Counted from the stretch's first letter, positions 16,827-25,290 are shown. The stretch is 32,546 bases of DNA from Prevotellamassilia sp. (GCA_009775705.1 VSQE01000022.1:1-32546), one strand, 5' to 3'. Program-made: numbers and translations. Notes: a model not told the origin generated them from the letters alone.

Positions 16827-19564
16827 TTTTTTGTCATTTTTGCGTAGAGTTTGAAAAGATGTTCTAGGCGTTCTTCATCGGAGGTGAACGGTTCGGGACG
16901 GTAGATGCGTTCCACGGCGAGGTCAAGCTGACGGTGAGCCACGCGCAATTCTTCCGGCATGGATTCCGGATTATACATTTCGCCGAGCGTCATGTCAAAG
17001 TTCTCGTCACGAATATTGAGAATGTTCTGCGCTAATTGCTCTAGTTCATCTTTCGCGGCGGCTGTCAGTTTCGGAAAGGGGAATGAATCATACACTAAAT
17101 TAGAATAACGATAATCATTCTTGAGTTTTCCTCCTACAGCCGATAGCCAAATTGTGTGCATCCGATTTGCGATTATAGCAAATGTAATCAAGCTCGCCCC
17201 ATAGATTACTTGAGCAAGATTAGATACAATCGTTTTGCTGTCAACAAATCCAATTGGTATATAGCTTCTTCGTTCAGAAGAAACACTTGGAACCAATAGT
17301 GCTTGTCCATCTCTATGCGCACGTTGTCTAAAGAGATGAGGATATAAGGCAGCTTCAACAGTTGAAGTCGCCACACTTTTGCGTCTGAAAGCGGCGACAG
17401 CATCGATTCGACTTTTTAGGGGTGGAATAATTTCAGCTTCTTCCCGCTCATTTTCACCAATCCATACGCAGTATCGTGTCTCACCATTTATGAAGCTATC
17501 AGAACCTTGATAAAATCGAATGAATATTTTGGCTTCAGGATATTCCTCAAGAATCTTATCACATTCTTCTGGTGAAAGTATAAGATTACCTCCATCGGTA
17601 GGCTTATTACCAAAGACCATCTTTGGTAAATCCGAGATAGTTTTTTTTCTACGTTCAATTACGATTTCTGGAGCAGCTAATAAATAACCGTTGATATGCT
17701 CACAATTTTGTATGGAATTGTTATGGATAAGTTTTTTATCCTTGTTGCAAATATTTGAAAGTCCAACAATAACAACAATTACAGCAGCCTTGGCCTTTGC
17801 ATTGTTGCTCCATTTGAAGGATTGATAAGCAAAATCAATTTCGACATTTTTTGCAAAAATGTTTGGCCATAAAAGAGAAACGCTATCTCCCTGACAAATA
17901 GAATTTGTAGAAACAAAAGCACATTTAGCGTTGCAACCGCTGATATATTTAGACCCTTTGAAAAACCAAGATGCAATATAATCAAGGTTTTTATAATTCT
18001 TGAAGTGTCCGCAAACTATTTCAAGATCTTCTTTCTGATCCTTGTCCTGCATTGAGCTGCCGAGATATGGCGGATTCCCCATGATATAGACTTCATCGTC
18101 GGGGGTGTGGGGGCAGACAGTATTCCAGTCGAGGCGACAGGCATTGCCGCATATTATTTGGCCGGAGGGTTTAAGAGGTAATGTGTCGGGCTGCACACCA
18201 AAAGCATCACGAAACTTCACGTTCATCTGATGTTCGGCGAGCCAAAGCGAGAGCGTGGCTGTATCGCAGGCATATTCGTCAAGCTCGATGCCATAGAACT
18301 GTGTCAGACTGATACCTGACATCGGCAAAATAGCGATGTTGGCAATATCGCGCATAGCCTGCCATATACGAATCTCTAATTCGCGCAGACGCTTGTAGGT
18401 GATGATAAGGAAGTTGCCGCTGCCGCAAGCCGGGTCAAAAAACTTGATGTTAGCGAGTCGCCCCAGGAGATTGCGAAGCCGCTGCGTAGCGCGGTCGGGA
18501 TGTCTCCTCTTGGCAATCTTTTCTCGTGCTTCGGCTTTTGCAGCTTCAAATTCTTCTTCAAGAGAGTCGAGAAACAGCGGGCGAATTACTTTCTCAATGT
18601 TAGGGACTGATGTGTAGTGCATACCCAGTCCGGCGCGTTGTTCGGGCGTTACTACAGCCTGAATCATCGAGCCGAAAATGTCGGGATTGATATTCTTCCA
18701 ATCGTATTCACCGCAGTTGAGTATCAATGTGCGTGCGCGTCGCGAAAGGTGGGGAATCGGGTAACGCTCTTTGAAAAGGCCGCCGTTGACATATGGAAAA
18801 ACCTTGTAAAGATCCGGCAGGGTGTCGAGTACAGCAGAGTTTTTCGTCGACATTGCAAGAAAAGCGAGGTCAATAAACTCGGCGAGGTCAGAGCCATCCT
18901 CTTTGGTGTGAGTTTTGAGCGTGTTGGTAAACAAATTGTCTTCAGGGAAAAGCCCGGTGTCTTCGGCAAAGAAACAGAAAAGCAGACGCGACATGAACAC
19001 GTTGAGCTCGTGAACTGTCTGAGGGTCGCGTATATCGTTATAGCGGCGAATGTCGTCAAATAGCTTCGCCATCAGCTCGGCAGACTTGACATCGGCCTCC
19101 GCTTCTTGGATGAACTGAATCTTCTCAATACCGGCAAGCGGTGTGAAAAACTCAAAGTCTCTCCATAGCAAGTCTATGCTGTTTTCATACCAATCATTTT
19201 CCTTTGGGTCGTAGGCAACAACATGCGCACCATTACTTGTGATGTAGAGGCGCGGTGAGTGCTTCACAATCTTGGTATCATTGCGCATGGCGTTGATAAT
19301 ATCATACATGGCAGAGCAATCGCCGTCAAGAGTATTGACAGCCGCCGGCCGATATGCGACAAGATTCTTGATAAGGATAGTTTCGCCATCCTTGGCAAGA
19401 TTACCGGGACCCTCTTTCGTGCGGCGTATCTGCCCGTCTCCATACCCGGCGAAGATGCGCAGAAGGTCATAAACGAACTCTTGTGCAGAAGTCCCGTGCT
19501 GCGCGAGCTGCTCCAGAGCTTCGGTAGCCTGTACCTGTGAATATGATTTGGCTTTCTTTGCCAT
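16823..19564 (-). CDS. MmeI/PglX-like N6-adenine DNA methyltransferase
   Basis: A 913-residue class I DNA methyltransferase of the MmeI (type IIL)/PglX/DISARM-methylase group. The SAM-binding motif FFDPACGSGNFL (375-386) and catalytic NPPYLGS (497-503) identify an N6-adenine enzyme. A helical spacer (about 150-350) precedes the catalytic core. A long target-recognition region follows, and the C-terminus (about 850-913) is helical. MmeI-like enzymes normally have an N-terminal nuclease with a D...ExK signature; I see no such motif in residues 1-150, so it is probably a methylase only, with cutting done by the GIY-YIG partner. Residues about 505-820 coincide with a sharp A+T-rich stretch. It follows the first operon gene by 7 bases. 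Confidence 0.87.
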   Translation of the reverse strand: MAKKAKSYSQVQATEALEQLAQHGTSAQEFVYDLLRIFAGYGDGQIRRTKEGPGNLAKDGETILIKNLVAYRPAAVNTLDGDCSAMYDIINAMRNDTKIVKHSPRLYITSNGAHVVAYDPKENDWYENSIDLLWRDFEFFTPLAGIEKIQFIQEAEADVKSAELMAKLFDDIRRYNDIRDPQTVHELNVFMSRLLFCFFAEDTGLFPEDNLFTNTLKTHTKEDGSDLAEFIDLAFLAMSTKNSAVLDTLPDLYKVFPYVNGGLFKERYPIPHLSRRARTLILNCGEYDWKNINPDIFGSMIQAVVTPEQRAGLGMHYTSVPNIEKVIRPLFLDSLEEEFEAAKAEAREKIAKRRHPDRATQRLRNLLGRLANIKFFDPACGSGNFLIITYKRLRELEIRIWQAMRDIANIAILPMSGISLTQFYGIELDEYACDTATLSLWLAEHQMNVKFRDAFGVQPDTLPLKPSGQIICGNACRLDWNTVCPHTPDDEVYIMGNPPYLGSSMQDKDQKEDLEIVCGHFKNYKNLDYIASWFFKGSKYISGCNAKCAFVSTNSICQGDSVSLLWPNIFAKNVEIDFAYQSFKWSNNAKAKAAVIVVIVGLSNICNKDKKLIHNNSIQNCEHINGYLLAAPEIVIERRKKTISDLPKMVFGNKPTDGGNLILSPEECDKILEEYPEAKIFIRFYQGSDSFINGETRYCVWIGENEREEAEIIPPLKSRIDAVAAFRRKSVATSTVEAALYPHLFRQRAHRDGQALLVPSVSSERRSYIPIGFVDSKTIVSNLAQVIYGASLITFAIIANRMHTIWLSAVGGKLKNDYRYSNLVYDSFPFPKLTAAAKDELEQLAQNILNIRDENFDMTLGEMYNPESMPEELRVAHRQLDLAVERIYRPEPFTSDEERLEHLFKLYAKMTKK

Positions 19565-19571
19565 CGTTTAC

Positions 19572-20003
19572 CTAAATATTGATTTTCAAATCGTCCGAGT
19601 GGTAGTGCTTGCGGAGGTAATGCTGAAGTTCATGGACAAAAACAAAGCTGTTTTCTTTTATGAAATCTTGCATCGTTTTATCATGAGGGAATGTGATGAT
19701 TGCATCCAAATAATATGTATAATTCTTACGATGGACAGGTACTGGGTCCCCGGGCCATACGGTAGGTGCAGCAATGACAGGGTCATAATAGATAGACTTA
19801 TCCTCCTGCCCATCCATTTTTACGGCTGTTATTGTCGACAAATCTACCTCAATAATTGGAGAAAACGAGCGAGACAACCTCACCGATGAACCTTCCATCG
19901 AAACTATCTGAAAAATATTTTCATGGTTGTAAAGGTAGTCGGGACGAACGTTCGTCTCGTCAATGAATTTCACTATGTCTCCTTTCTCAAATTGAAATTT
20001 CAT
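19572..20003 (-). CDS. Hypothetical protein, first gene of island operon
   Basis: A predicted 143-residue protein of unknown function, beginning MKFQFEKGDIVKF. The first 70 residues look like a small beta-barrel (KGDIVKFIDET, IFQIVSMEGSSVRLS, DLSTITAVKM), similar in style to SH3/Tudor-like folds. The C-terminal part contains a His-rich helix (ELQHYLRKHYHSDD). The ATG at 20003 is chosen because it follows the structured leader; an upstream in-frame start at 20102 would translate through the hairpin region and has no family-like sequence. As the leading gene, it could be a small accessory or regulator of the methyltransferase, but nothing shows this directly. Confidence 0.65.
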   Translation of the reverse strand: MKFQFEKGDIVKFIDETNVRPDYLYNHENIFQIVSMEGSSVRLSRSFSPIIEVDLSTITAVKMDGQEDKSIYYDPVIAAPTVWPGDPVPVHRKNYTYYLDAIITFPHDKTMQDFIKENSFVFVHELQHYLRKHYHSDDLKINI

Positions 20004-20009
20004 GCTATG

Positions 20010-20077
20010 AAAATTAAAAACTCCGACGGCAGTTATCCGAAGGCTGGCCGAGCCTTGAAACGACTGCTTGGGAGTTT
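20010..20077 (-). promoter_or_regulatory. Terminator-like hairpin (attenuator candidate) in operon leader
   Basis: On the minus strand an outer stem (AAACTCC with GGAGTTT, 20071-20077 and 20018-20024) encloses GCAG/CTGC and an inner hairpin AAGGCT-CGGCC-AGCCTT. It is followed at once by TTTTTAATTTT and then, 7 bases later, by the operon's first ATG. This is the form of an intrinsic terminator, placed where stopping would switch off the whole defence operon. Further upstream in the leader is GCATAG-TGCTTTG-CTATGC (20094-20112). Confidence 0.6.
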
Positions 20078-20189
20078 GGGAATTTGATTCTTTGCATAGC
20101 AAAGCACTATGCGATAAGGCTTATCGGCTTCGTCAGCCATTTGTATTTAACCTTGTGGCCATTTTCAGATGTTTATAGTTCTCCAATTA

Positions 20190-20197
20190 CAAATTTA
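20190..20197 (-). promoter_or_regulatory. Probable -7 box for the island operon
   Basis: The minus strand reads TAAATTTG (TAnnTTTG), with a weak -33. Transcription from about 20183 gives a leader of about 180 bases before the first gene at 20003, containing the hairpins. The stretch 20198-20384 beyond it is A+T rich, with no gene seen, only a small inverted repeat (ATCAAG/CTTGAT near 20238-20257); it forms the right end of the island. Confidence 0.45.
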
Positions 20198-20384
20198 GAT
20201 AAAAATCCTGAAATTTTTACACCGGCAGAATAAAAAATCAAGGCTGACATCTTGATCTAACGAAAATAGAATGAAATACGATTTGCAATTCATGAAAATA
20301 AATCCGCAGTAAAACAGTCTATTATCAGTAGATTGCATATTATATCAGATTCAAATTAAATTCTGCCATATTTCAAATCTCTGC

Positions 20385-20394
20385 TCCCAGCCGA
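20385..20394. repeat. Right 10-bp direct repeat (insertion boundary)
   Basis: TCCCAGCCGA, identical to 10562-10571. On the minus strand it gives the Ser-Ala-Gly codons at the end of the phosphatase 5' fragment. Confidence 0.85.
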
Positions 20395-20509
20395 ATCTAT
20401 CTCGAAATCCTGTTCGCATCCAGCCTCTTGCACCATGTGCCGGAATACTTCTTCGGCAGCTGCCTGCGCGGCAGATATTGCCCAGACAAATAAGCAAAAT
20501 ACATTTCAT
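20385..20509 (-). pseudogene. LMW protein tyrosine phosphatase, 5' fragment
   Basis: Translation from the ATG at 20509 gives MKCILLICLGNICR, the LMW-PTP start with the P-loop containing the nucleophilic Cys and the Arg (CLGNICR). The frame then shifts by one net base around 20460-20470: the expected Ser-Pro after CR is lost, and AEEVFRHMVQEAGCEQ plus FEIDSAG continue in another frame up to the 10-bp repeat. The remainder of the gene is at 10218-10571. Joined, the two parts would make about 155 residues, the usual family length. The gene is broken both by the insertion and by the frameshift. Confidence 0.85.
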
Positions 20510-20524
20510 AACGCACAAATGTGG

Positions 20525-20569
20525 CAATAAAAAGCGGGTACTCCAAATCTCTGCATGGAATACCCGCTT
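20525..20569 (-). terminator. Terminator after beta-galactosidase gene
   Basis: AAGCGGGTA-TCC (20532-20544) pairs with GGA-TACCCGCTT (20557-20569) with one internal mismatch and a 12-base loop. On the minus strand it is followed by TTTTTATT. It ends the beta-galactosidase transcript just before the broken phosphatase gene. Confidence 0.8.
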
Positions 20570-20607
20570 CAGTATGTCAGGGACGTGCCCTGTAGTGTAT
20601 GTTTCTT

Positions 20608-23600
20608 TTATTTCACGAGTTTATGGCTACGCACACCGTCCTTGTTGCGGACCACCACGACATACGAACCGGAGGGCTGGCCTGCCGTGGAGAGGGAGAC
20701 GGAAGAAACCGGCTCGGTCGTGCGGGCCGAAGCCACACATACGCCTCCCACGTTATACACCGAAATGTCCGTACCTCCCGCTATGCTGCCGGAGCAAACG
20801 ACCGCTTCGGCGGCACCATCGTGACGGATGGTATAGGAAGCCGGTCCGTTCACCGGCCGGCGGATGCCTTCCACACACTGTCCCACAGGCGTAAAGCGCA
20901 GCGTGTAGTTGTAGGTACCCGAAGAAGGCAGGCAGTATTCGCCGGTAGTGCCAGGACCGCAACTGCCGTTCCCCAGACCTTTCTGACAATAGTCAAAGTG
21001 CGCATACACGTCATTGTTCTCGGGAGCGGTAAGGTTCCAGATATGTCTTGCATTCTTCAAGGCCACATCATCATAATGCAGGAGCGAGAAAGCCACGGTA
21101 CCCTGCGTCTCTATGCACAGCCCGTTCGTTGTCTGCGGATCCGTCAGAATCAGCTGGCGCAGGTCCTCGCGGTTACCCATACTCTGGGGCTTCGGATAAG
21201 GCTCGTAGAAATCCGTCACCGTCGACGTGAAGCGGCCGAAGAAAGAACCGGTCTTGCGGTCCACGATATTCTCCCAAGGACCGCGGGCATAATATTCTAC
21301 TGCCTCAAAGGTAGACGGGAAGCGCATGCCCAGACCGATACGGCGCAAGTTATTGACTCCGGGTTTGAACTGTGCCTTCAGGTCAATCGTTCCGTTGTCG
21401 TAAATGGTATACACCAGTTTATAAGGACATTTGCTGCCTGCGGCATCTACCGTCACGGTGACGGTGCTGCCGTCGTCGGCCCTCTCGAATACCGCTTCCT
21501 TCTGCCCGACTCCGTTATCTGCGGAATAATTGTTCAGGCCTTCAGTGGGTCCGTCGTTCTCCACCCAACGGTAATTGGAATACTCGGGGCCGGACTTGAT
21601 CATCTGGACACCGTTCACCTTCCAGGAATTAAGCTGTCCCGAAATGGAGAATTCGATGTCCGTCTTGCTGTTGCCGATCTTGACGAGGAAGGCATTTCCG
21701 GTATTGTCCATTGTCAGCGGATCGCCCGATGCGGTCAGCTTACCCAGACGCAAAGGATTGGTCTTCAGAGTACGCTGGAACGAAGCCACGGAATAGTCCT
21801 TGCCGCTCCACGACTGATCCTCTTTCAGACAGAAATCCAAATTGATGAATGTCTCCACACCGGTCTTGGGCACCGTTGTATACGGTACCGTCACCGTTCC
21901 GGTCTCTCCGGGAAGAAGGGCGGGAATCTCCATCCGGCCGCTCTCTATTTCGCGGCCGTCCTCCAGAACCGTGTACTTCAGGTACAATCCGTCCAGACTG
22001 ATAAAGCCATAGGCGTTGCGGAAAGTGAACTGCTTGTTTGCCGGCGTGAAGGAAACCAGCTTGACATACTGATATATATTCTTGACTTCCGTCAACTTGG
22101 CCGACCAGGCACGGTCTCCTGTAACCAGACCGTTGTTGACGAAATTGCCCTGATGAGGACCGGGATAGTCGTAGCCCGTGAAATACTTATTGTGTCCGTT
22201 TACCTTCAGCGTCCCGTTCTTGATGTCGGCCGCATCATAGATAGACTGGTCCACCCAGTCCCAGATGCATCCGCCAATACCGTAATTGCTGTTCTCGATG
22301 ATTTCCCAGTATTCTTTCAGATTACCTACGGCATTACCCATGGCATGGGCATATTCACACATGAAATAGGGCTGCTTGCGCCTGTTGTTGTTAGAATTGC
22401 TCTGCACATCGCTCAGGGTGGGATACATCACGGAATGGATGTCTGTGGGCGAGGTCCCGTCGCGTGTGGCTCCCTCGTAATGTATGGGCCGGGAGCTATC
22501 CAGAGCACGGGTTGCGTCATACGTGGCGTTGAAATTCGTTCCGCCGCTGCTCTCGTTGCCAAGACTCCAGAAGATGATGGAAGGGAAGTTCCTGTCACGG
22601 TAGACCATACGCACTGTGCGGTCAACAAACTGGGGTTTCCAGGACGCACGGCCCGCGATGCAGTTCATTCCATTCAAGGCCCATTCATAATGGCATTCCA
22701 CATCGGCCTCGTCCATGCAATAGATTCCGTAATAGTCGAACATGGCGTTCATCTTGGCCTGACGCGGATAATGGCTGGTACGCACGGTGTTCATGTTGCT
22801 CTGCTTCATCATGACCACATCCTTCAGCATCGTCGGCACGTCGATGGAACGTCCGTGTACGGGATGCGTATCCTGCGTGTCGGCTCCTTTGAAGAACACT
22901 CTCTGGCCGTTGATCAGTACCAGTCCGTCCTTTATCTCGATGTGCCTGAATCCGTATTTGGTGGAGAAAACGCTCTCTTCCGCACCATCGGCCGTGAGCT
23001 GCGCCACGCTGACCGTGTAAAGGTTGGGGGTCTCGGCCGTCCAGGGCAACAGGTCCGAAAGACCGGCAAACGTGATGTCCGACACTTTCTCCGTCTCGCC
23101 TTCGGCAAAGGCGAACGTGGCTCTTTGTGTGCCGACTTCGGTGCCGTCAGGGGCAAGCAGTTTCACCTCCACCGTCTTTTCCACAGCCCCTCCGTCGCGG
23201 TTGTTCATCGTCACGGCCACATTCATGCTGCCGCTCCGGTAGTTGTCGGCAGCCTCCAGCGTGCTGGTGATGTAATGGTCACGCACATAGGTCTTCGGAG
23301 TGGCAAAAAGGTAAACGTCACGGTGGATTCCGCTCATGTGCCAGATATCCTGTCCTTCCAGATAGGAACCGTCGCACCAGCGGAACACCTGTACACTGAC
23401 ATTGTTCTGTCCTTCGCGCACATGATCCGTAACATCAAACTCGGCATCGTTGTTGGACCCCTGCGTATATCCCACATAGCGGCCGTTGATCCATACATAG
23501 GCCGCACTGTAAATTCCGTCAAAATGCAGGAACACACGTTTGGAGTCCCATCCTGCCGGCAGCGTGAAATCGCGGCGGTAAGAACCGACCGAGTTGGTCA

Positions 23601-24951
23601 GACCCGATTTCATGCTCACATAGGGAGGATTGTCATGGAAAGGATAGTTCACATTGATATAAAGGGGAACTCCGTATCCCTTCATTTCCAAACAGGAGGG
23701 CACCGTGATGGTGTCCCAGGCCGACACATCTACTCCGTCGCCCCAGAAATCTTCTTCGCCCGGGCGGGCGGCCGGATTGTCCACGTAGTTCAGTTTCCAC
23801 AGTCCGTTCAGGCTCAGCATGTCGGCACCTTCGGCATCCAGCCAAGGACGGTCATAGCGCGGGTCGGCCTTCATGGCCGCCGTTGTAGGATAGGGCATAT
23901 AGGCTGCATGGCCCGGTTCCTTATTTTCCTCAAAGAGGCTTTCGTCCTCCCAATAGTTCGGAACGGGCAGATTCTCGGGTGTCACTTCGCGGAAGGTGAA
24001 GCGGGCTGCCTCACCGGTATCTTCCGTCACGGCCGAAGTGCTGCCGTTGGCCGCCACCGAGAAGTAATAGCTGACATTCCGGCTCACGCCTCTCAGGGTG
24101 AACATGGCGTCGGACAGGTCTCCGACAGGCTCGATATATATACACTGATTCTCGTTGCTGGAATTGGGAGACCACTGAAGCGGTTTCTTTGACGTGTTCA
24201 GAGCCAGGTCTATTGACTTTCCCGCATAGGGATTGTAGAGCATCACGAATTTGGAGTTTCCGAGTTCCTGACGCAACTGCCACACATAATTGTCGGCCTT
24301 GCTTTCGTTGTAAGTATCGGCATAGATACGGGCGTCCAGTTCATAATTGCCCCGGTTGTTCAAGGCTTTCCCCGTAGCAACGTCCGTGATGACATAATAT
24401 TTGCCGGGAATGGGTCCATTCTGCGACTTTCCCAGATTGTCCAGACGGAAACGGGTGGCCTCGGCCGTGAGATCCTTCTGCAACAGCAGCGAACCGTCGG
24501 CCTGCGCCGTAACAGCCTGTGTGCGGTCTGCGTTGCAGAGCAACTGCACCTCGCCGTCCGTACCGTCAACGGTCTTCACGTAGAATTGCTGGTTGTCGCT
24601 GCCTGTCATCTCCCATTGCAGCAACTTGCCGGGACGGGCAGATTTCAAGGCCATATCGGCCGCCTGCGAATAGTTTTGATTGTACAGCACGAACACGCCG
24701 TCCTCACCGGTGGCACGCAATGTCCACTCCTGTCCGGGCGATGAGGCATCGATCTCGGCCAGAGATAGATAGGTGTCGTGCACAGCTACATCGCCATTGG
24801 TCACAGCCAGGCCGGAAGAGACACTTACCAACCGGTAGGTCTCCCCGTCCGCCACGGCATCGGCCTGCGACGGGACCGCACACAACAGACATCCTGCCAA
24901 CAGAAGCACAAAGCGCCTGAGACCGGAAAAAGTCATAGTTAAATGTTTCAT
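20608..24951 (-). CDS. Secreted GH2 beta-galactosidase with trefoil domains and T9SS-like tail
   Basis: A 1447-residue multidomain glycoside hydrolase. After a signal peptide (LLLAGCLLCAVPSQADA) come two ricin-type beta-trefoil-like domains (about 35-175 and 185-330: YRLVSVSSGLAV, GKYYVITDVATGKAL), then a full LacZ-type GH2 module. The acid/base Glu is in WSLGNESSGG and the nucleophile Glu in PYFMCEYAHAMGN; FTGYDYPGPHQGNF and the small-chain domain (YARGPWENIVDRK, NREDLRQL) complete it. The last 70 residues (ISVYNVGGVCVAS ... GSYVVVVRNKDGVRSHKLVK) resemble a type A type-IX-secretion sorting domain. A terminal galactose-releasing role on host or dietary glycans is likely; the exact linkage is unknown. 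No SusC/SusD pair is next to it. Confidence 0.9.
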   Translation of the reverse strand: MKHLTMTFSGLRRFVLLLAGCLLCAVPSQADAVADGETYRLVSVSSGLAVTNGDVAVHDTYLSLAEIDASSPGQEWTLRATGEDGVFVLYNQNYSQAADMALKSARPGKLLQWEMTGSDNQQFYVKTVDGTDGEVQLLCNADRTQAVTAQADGSLLLQKDLTAEATRFRLDNLGKSQNGPIPGKYYVITDVATGKALNNRGNYELDARIYADTYNESKADNYVWQLRQELGNSKFVMLYNPYAGKSIDLALNTSKKPLQWSPNSSNENQCIYIEPVGDLSDAMFTLRGVSRNVSYYFSVAANGSTSAVTEDTGEAARFTFREVTPENLPVPNYWEDESLFEENKEPGHAAYMPYPTTAAMKADPRYDRPWLDAEGADMLSLNGLWKLNYVDNPAARPGEEDFWGDGVDVSAWDTITVPSCLEMKGYGVPLYINVNYPFHDNPPYVSMKSGLTNSVGSYRRDFTLPAGWDSKRVFLHFDGIYSAAYVWINGRYVGYTQGSNNDAEFDVTDHVREGQNNVSVQVFRWCDGSYLEGQDIWHMSGIHRDVYLFATPKTYVRDHYITSTLEAADNYRSGSMNVAVTMNNRDGGAVEKTVEVKLLAPDGTEVGTQRATFAFAEGETEKVSDITFAGLSDLLPWTAETPNLYTVSVAQLTADGAEESVFSTKYGFRHIEIKDGLVLINGQRVFFKGADTQDTHPVHGRSIDVPTMLKDVVMMKQSNMNTVRTSHYPRQAKMNAMFDYYGIYCMDEADVECHYEWALNGMNCIAGRASWKPQFVDRTVRMVYRDRNFPSIIFWSLGNESSGGTNFNATYDATRALDSSRPIHYEGATRDGTSPTDIHSVMYPTLSDVQSNSNNNRRKQPYFMCEYAHAMGNAVGNLKEYWEIIENSNYGIGGCIWDWVDQSIYDAADIKNGTLKVNGHNKYFTGYDYPGPHQGNFVNNGLVTGDRAWSAKLTEVKNIYQYVKLVSFTPANKQFTFRNAYGFISLDGLYLKYTVLEDGREIESGRMEIPALLPGETGTVTVPYTTVPKTGVETFINLDFCLKEDQSWSGKDYSVASFQRTLKTNPLRLGKLTASGDPLTMDNTGNAFLVKIGNSKTDIEFSISGQLNSWKVNGVQMIKSGPEYSNYRWVENDGPTEGLNNYSADNGVGQKEAVFERADDGSTVTVTVDAAGSKCPYKLVYTIYDNGTIDLKAQFKPGVNNLRRIGLGMRFPSTFEAVEYYARGPWENIVDRKTGSFFGRFTSTVTDFYEPYPKPQSMGNREDLRQLILTDPQTTNGLCIETQGTVAFSLLHYDDVALKNARHIWNLTAPENNDVYAHFDYCQKGLGNGSCGPGTTGEYCLPSSGTYNYTLRFTPVGQCVEGIRRPVNGPASYTIRHDGAAEAVVCSGSIAGGTDISVYNVGGVCVASARTTEPVSSVSLSTAGQPSGSYVVVVRNKDGVRSHKLVK

Positions 24952-25018
24952 GATATTAAGTTATAAGTGATTGTATGTGTTCTTACTTCCACGTTCCATC
25001 TCTACGCATTCCAGGTTA

Positions 25019-25050
25019 CAAATATATGGAATCTCCGGAAAACAACCAAC
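25019..25050 (-). promoter_or_regulatory. Promoter for the beta-galactosidase
   Basis: On the minus strand TATATTTG (25019-25026, TAnnTTTG) is preceded by GTTG at 25047-25050, a near -33 TTTG with 20-base spacing. The leader to the ATG at 24951 is about 60 bases. The intergenic region 24952-25422 holds this promoter and the two rightward ones below; I see no gene in it. Confidence 0.6.
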
Positions 25051-25290
25051 GGATTTCGCGTTTTTCTCTCGCATAACCGGACTGCCAGAAGCAAAAAAAC
25101 AATCTCCATGACCGATTTTCACGATGGACGGAATATAAAAGTACGTTAATTAACATTTGCATTTCGCCCGCTTATGTTGTGAAAAAAAGGTCCCTTCCCG
25201 GAGTTTTTCCAAAGAACCCCGATGTTAAACTTTATGCCTAACTATTAAAAAGTCCAAATCACAATCGTGCGATTTTCGGGACCATTCAGT

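Larger units (their letters stand above)
10572..20394. mobile_element. 9.8-kb defence island inserted in LMW-PTP gene
   Basis: DNA bounded by the 10-bp direct repeats at 10562-10571 and 20385-20394 and lying within one broken phosphatase gene. Removing one repeat plus the intervening DNA (9,823 bp) brings the 5' and 3' phosphatase parts together in frame. All eight genes inside run on the minus strand and are of defence type. No integrase, transposase, relaxase or plasmid gene was found, and the ends show no terminal inverted repeats. Base composition is lower and much patchier in G+C than the flanks. It could be a cargo island moved by a tyrosine recombinase in trans, or an element that lost its integrase. 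Confidence 0.82.

Noticed and set aside
10572..20384. Transposon with terminal inverted repeats
   Set aside because: The first bases inside the left end and the reverse complement of the right end do not match beyond chance, and there is no transposase gene.
20599..24192. A plus-strand open frame of nearly 1,200 codons
   Set aside because: It lies entirely antisense to the beta-galactosidase gene, whose domains and catalytic motifs are clear; its translation shows no recognisable domain and reflects codon bias on the opposite strand.
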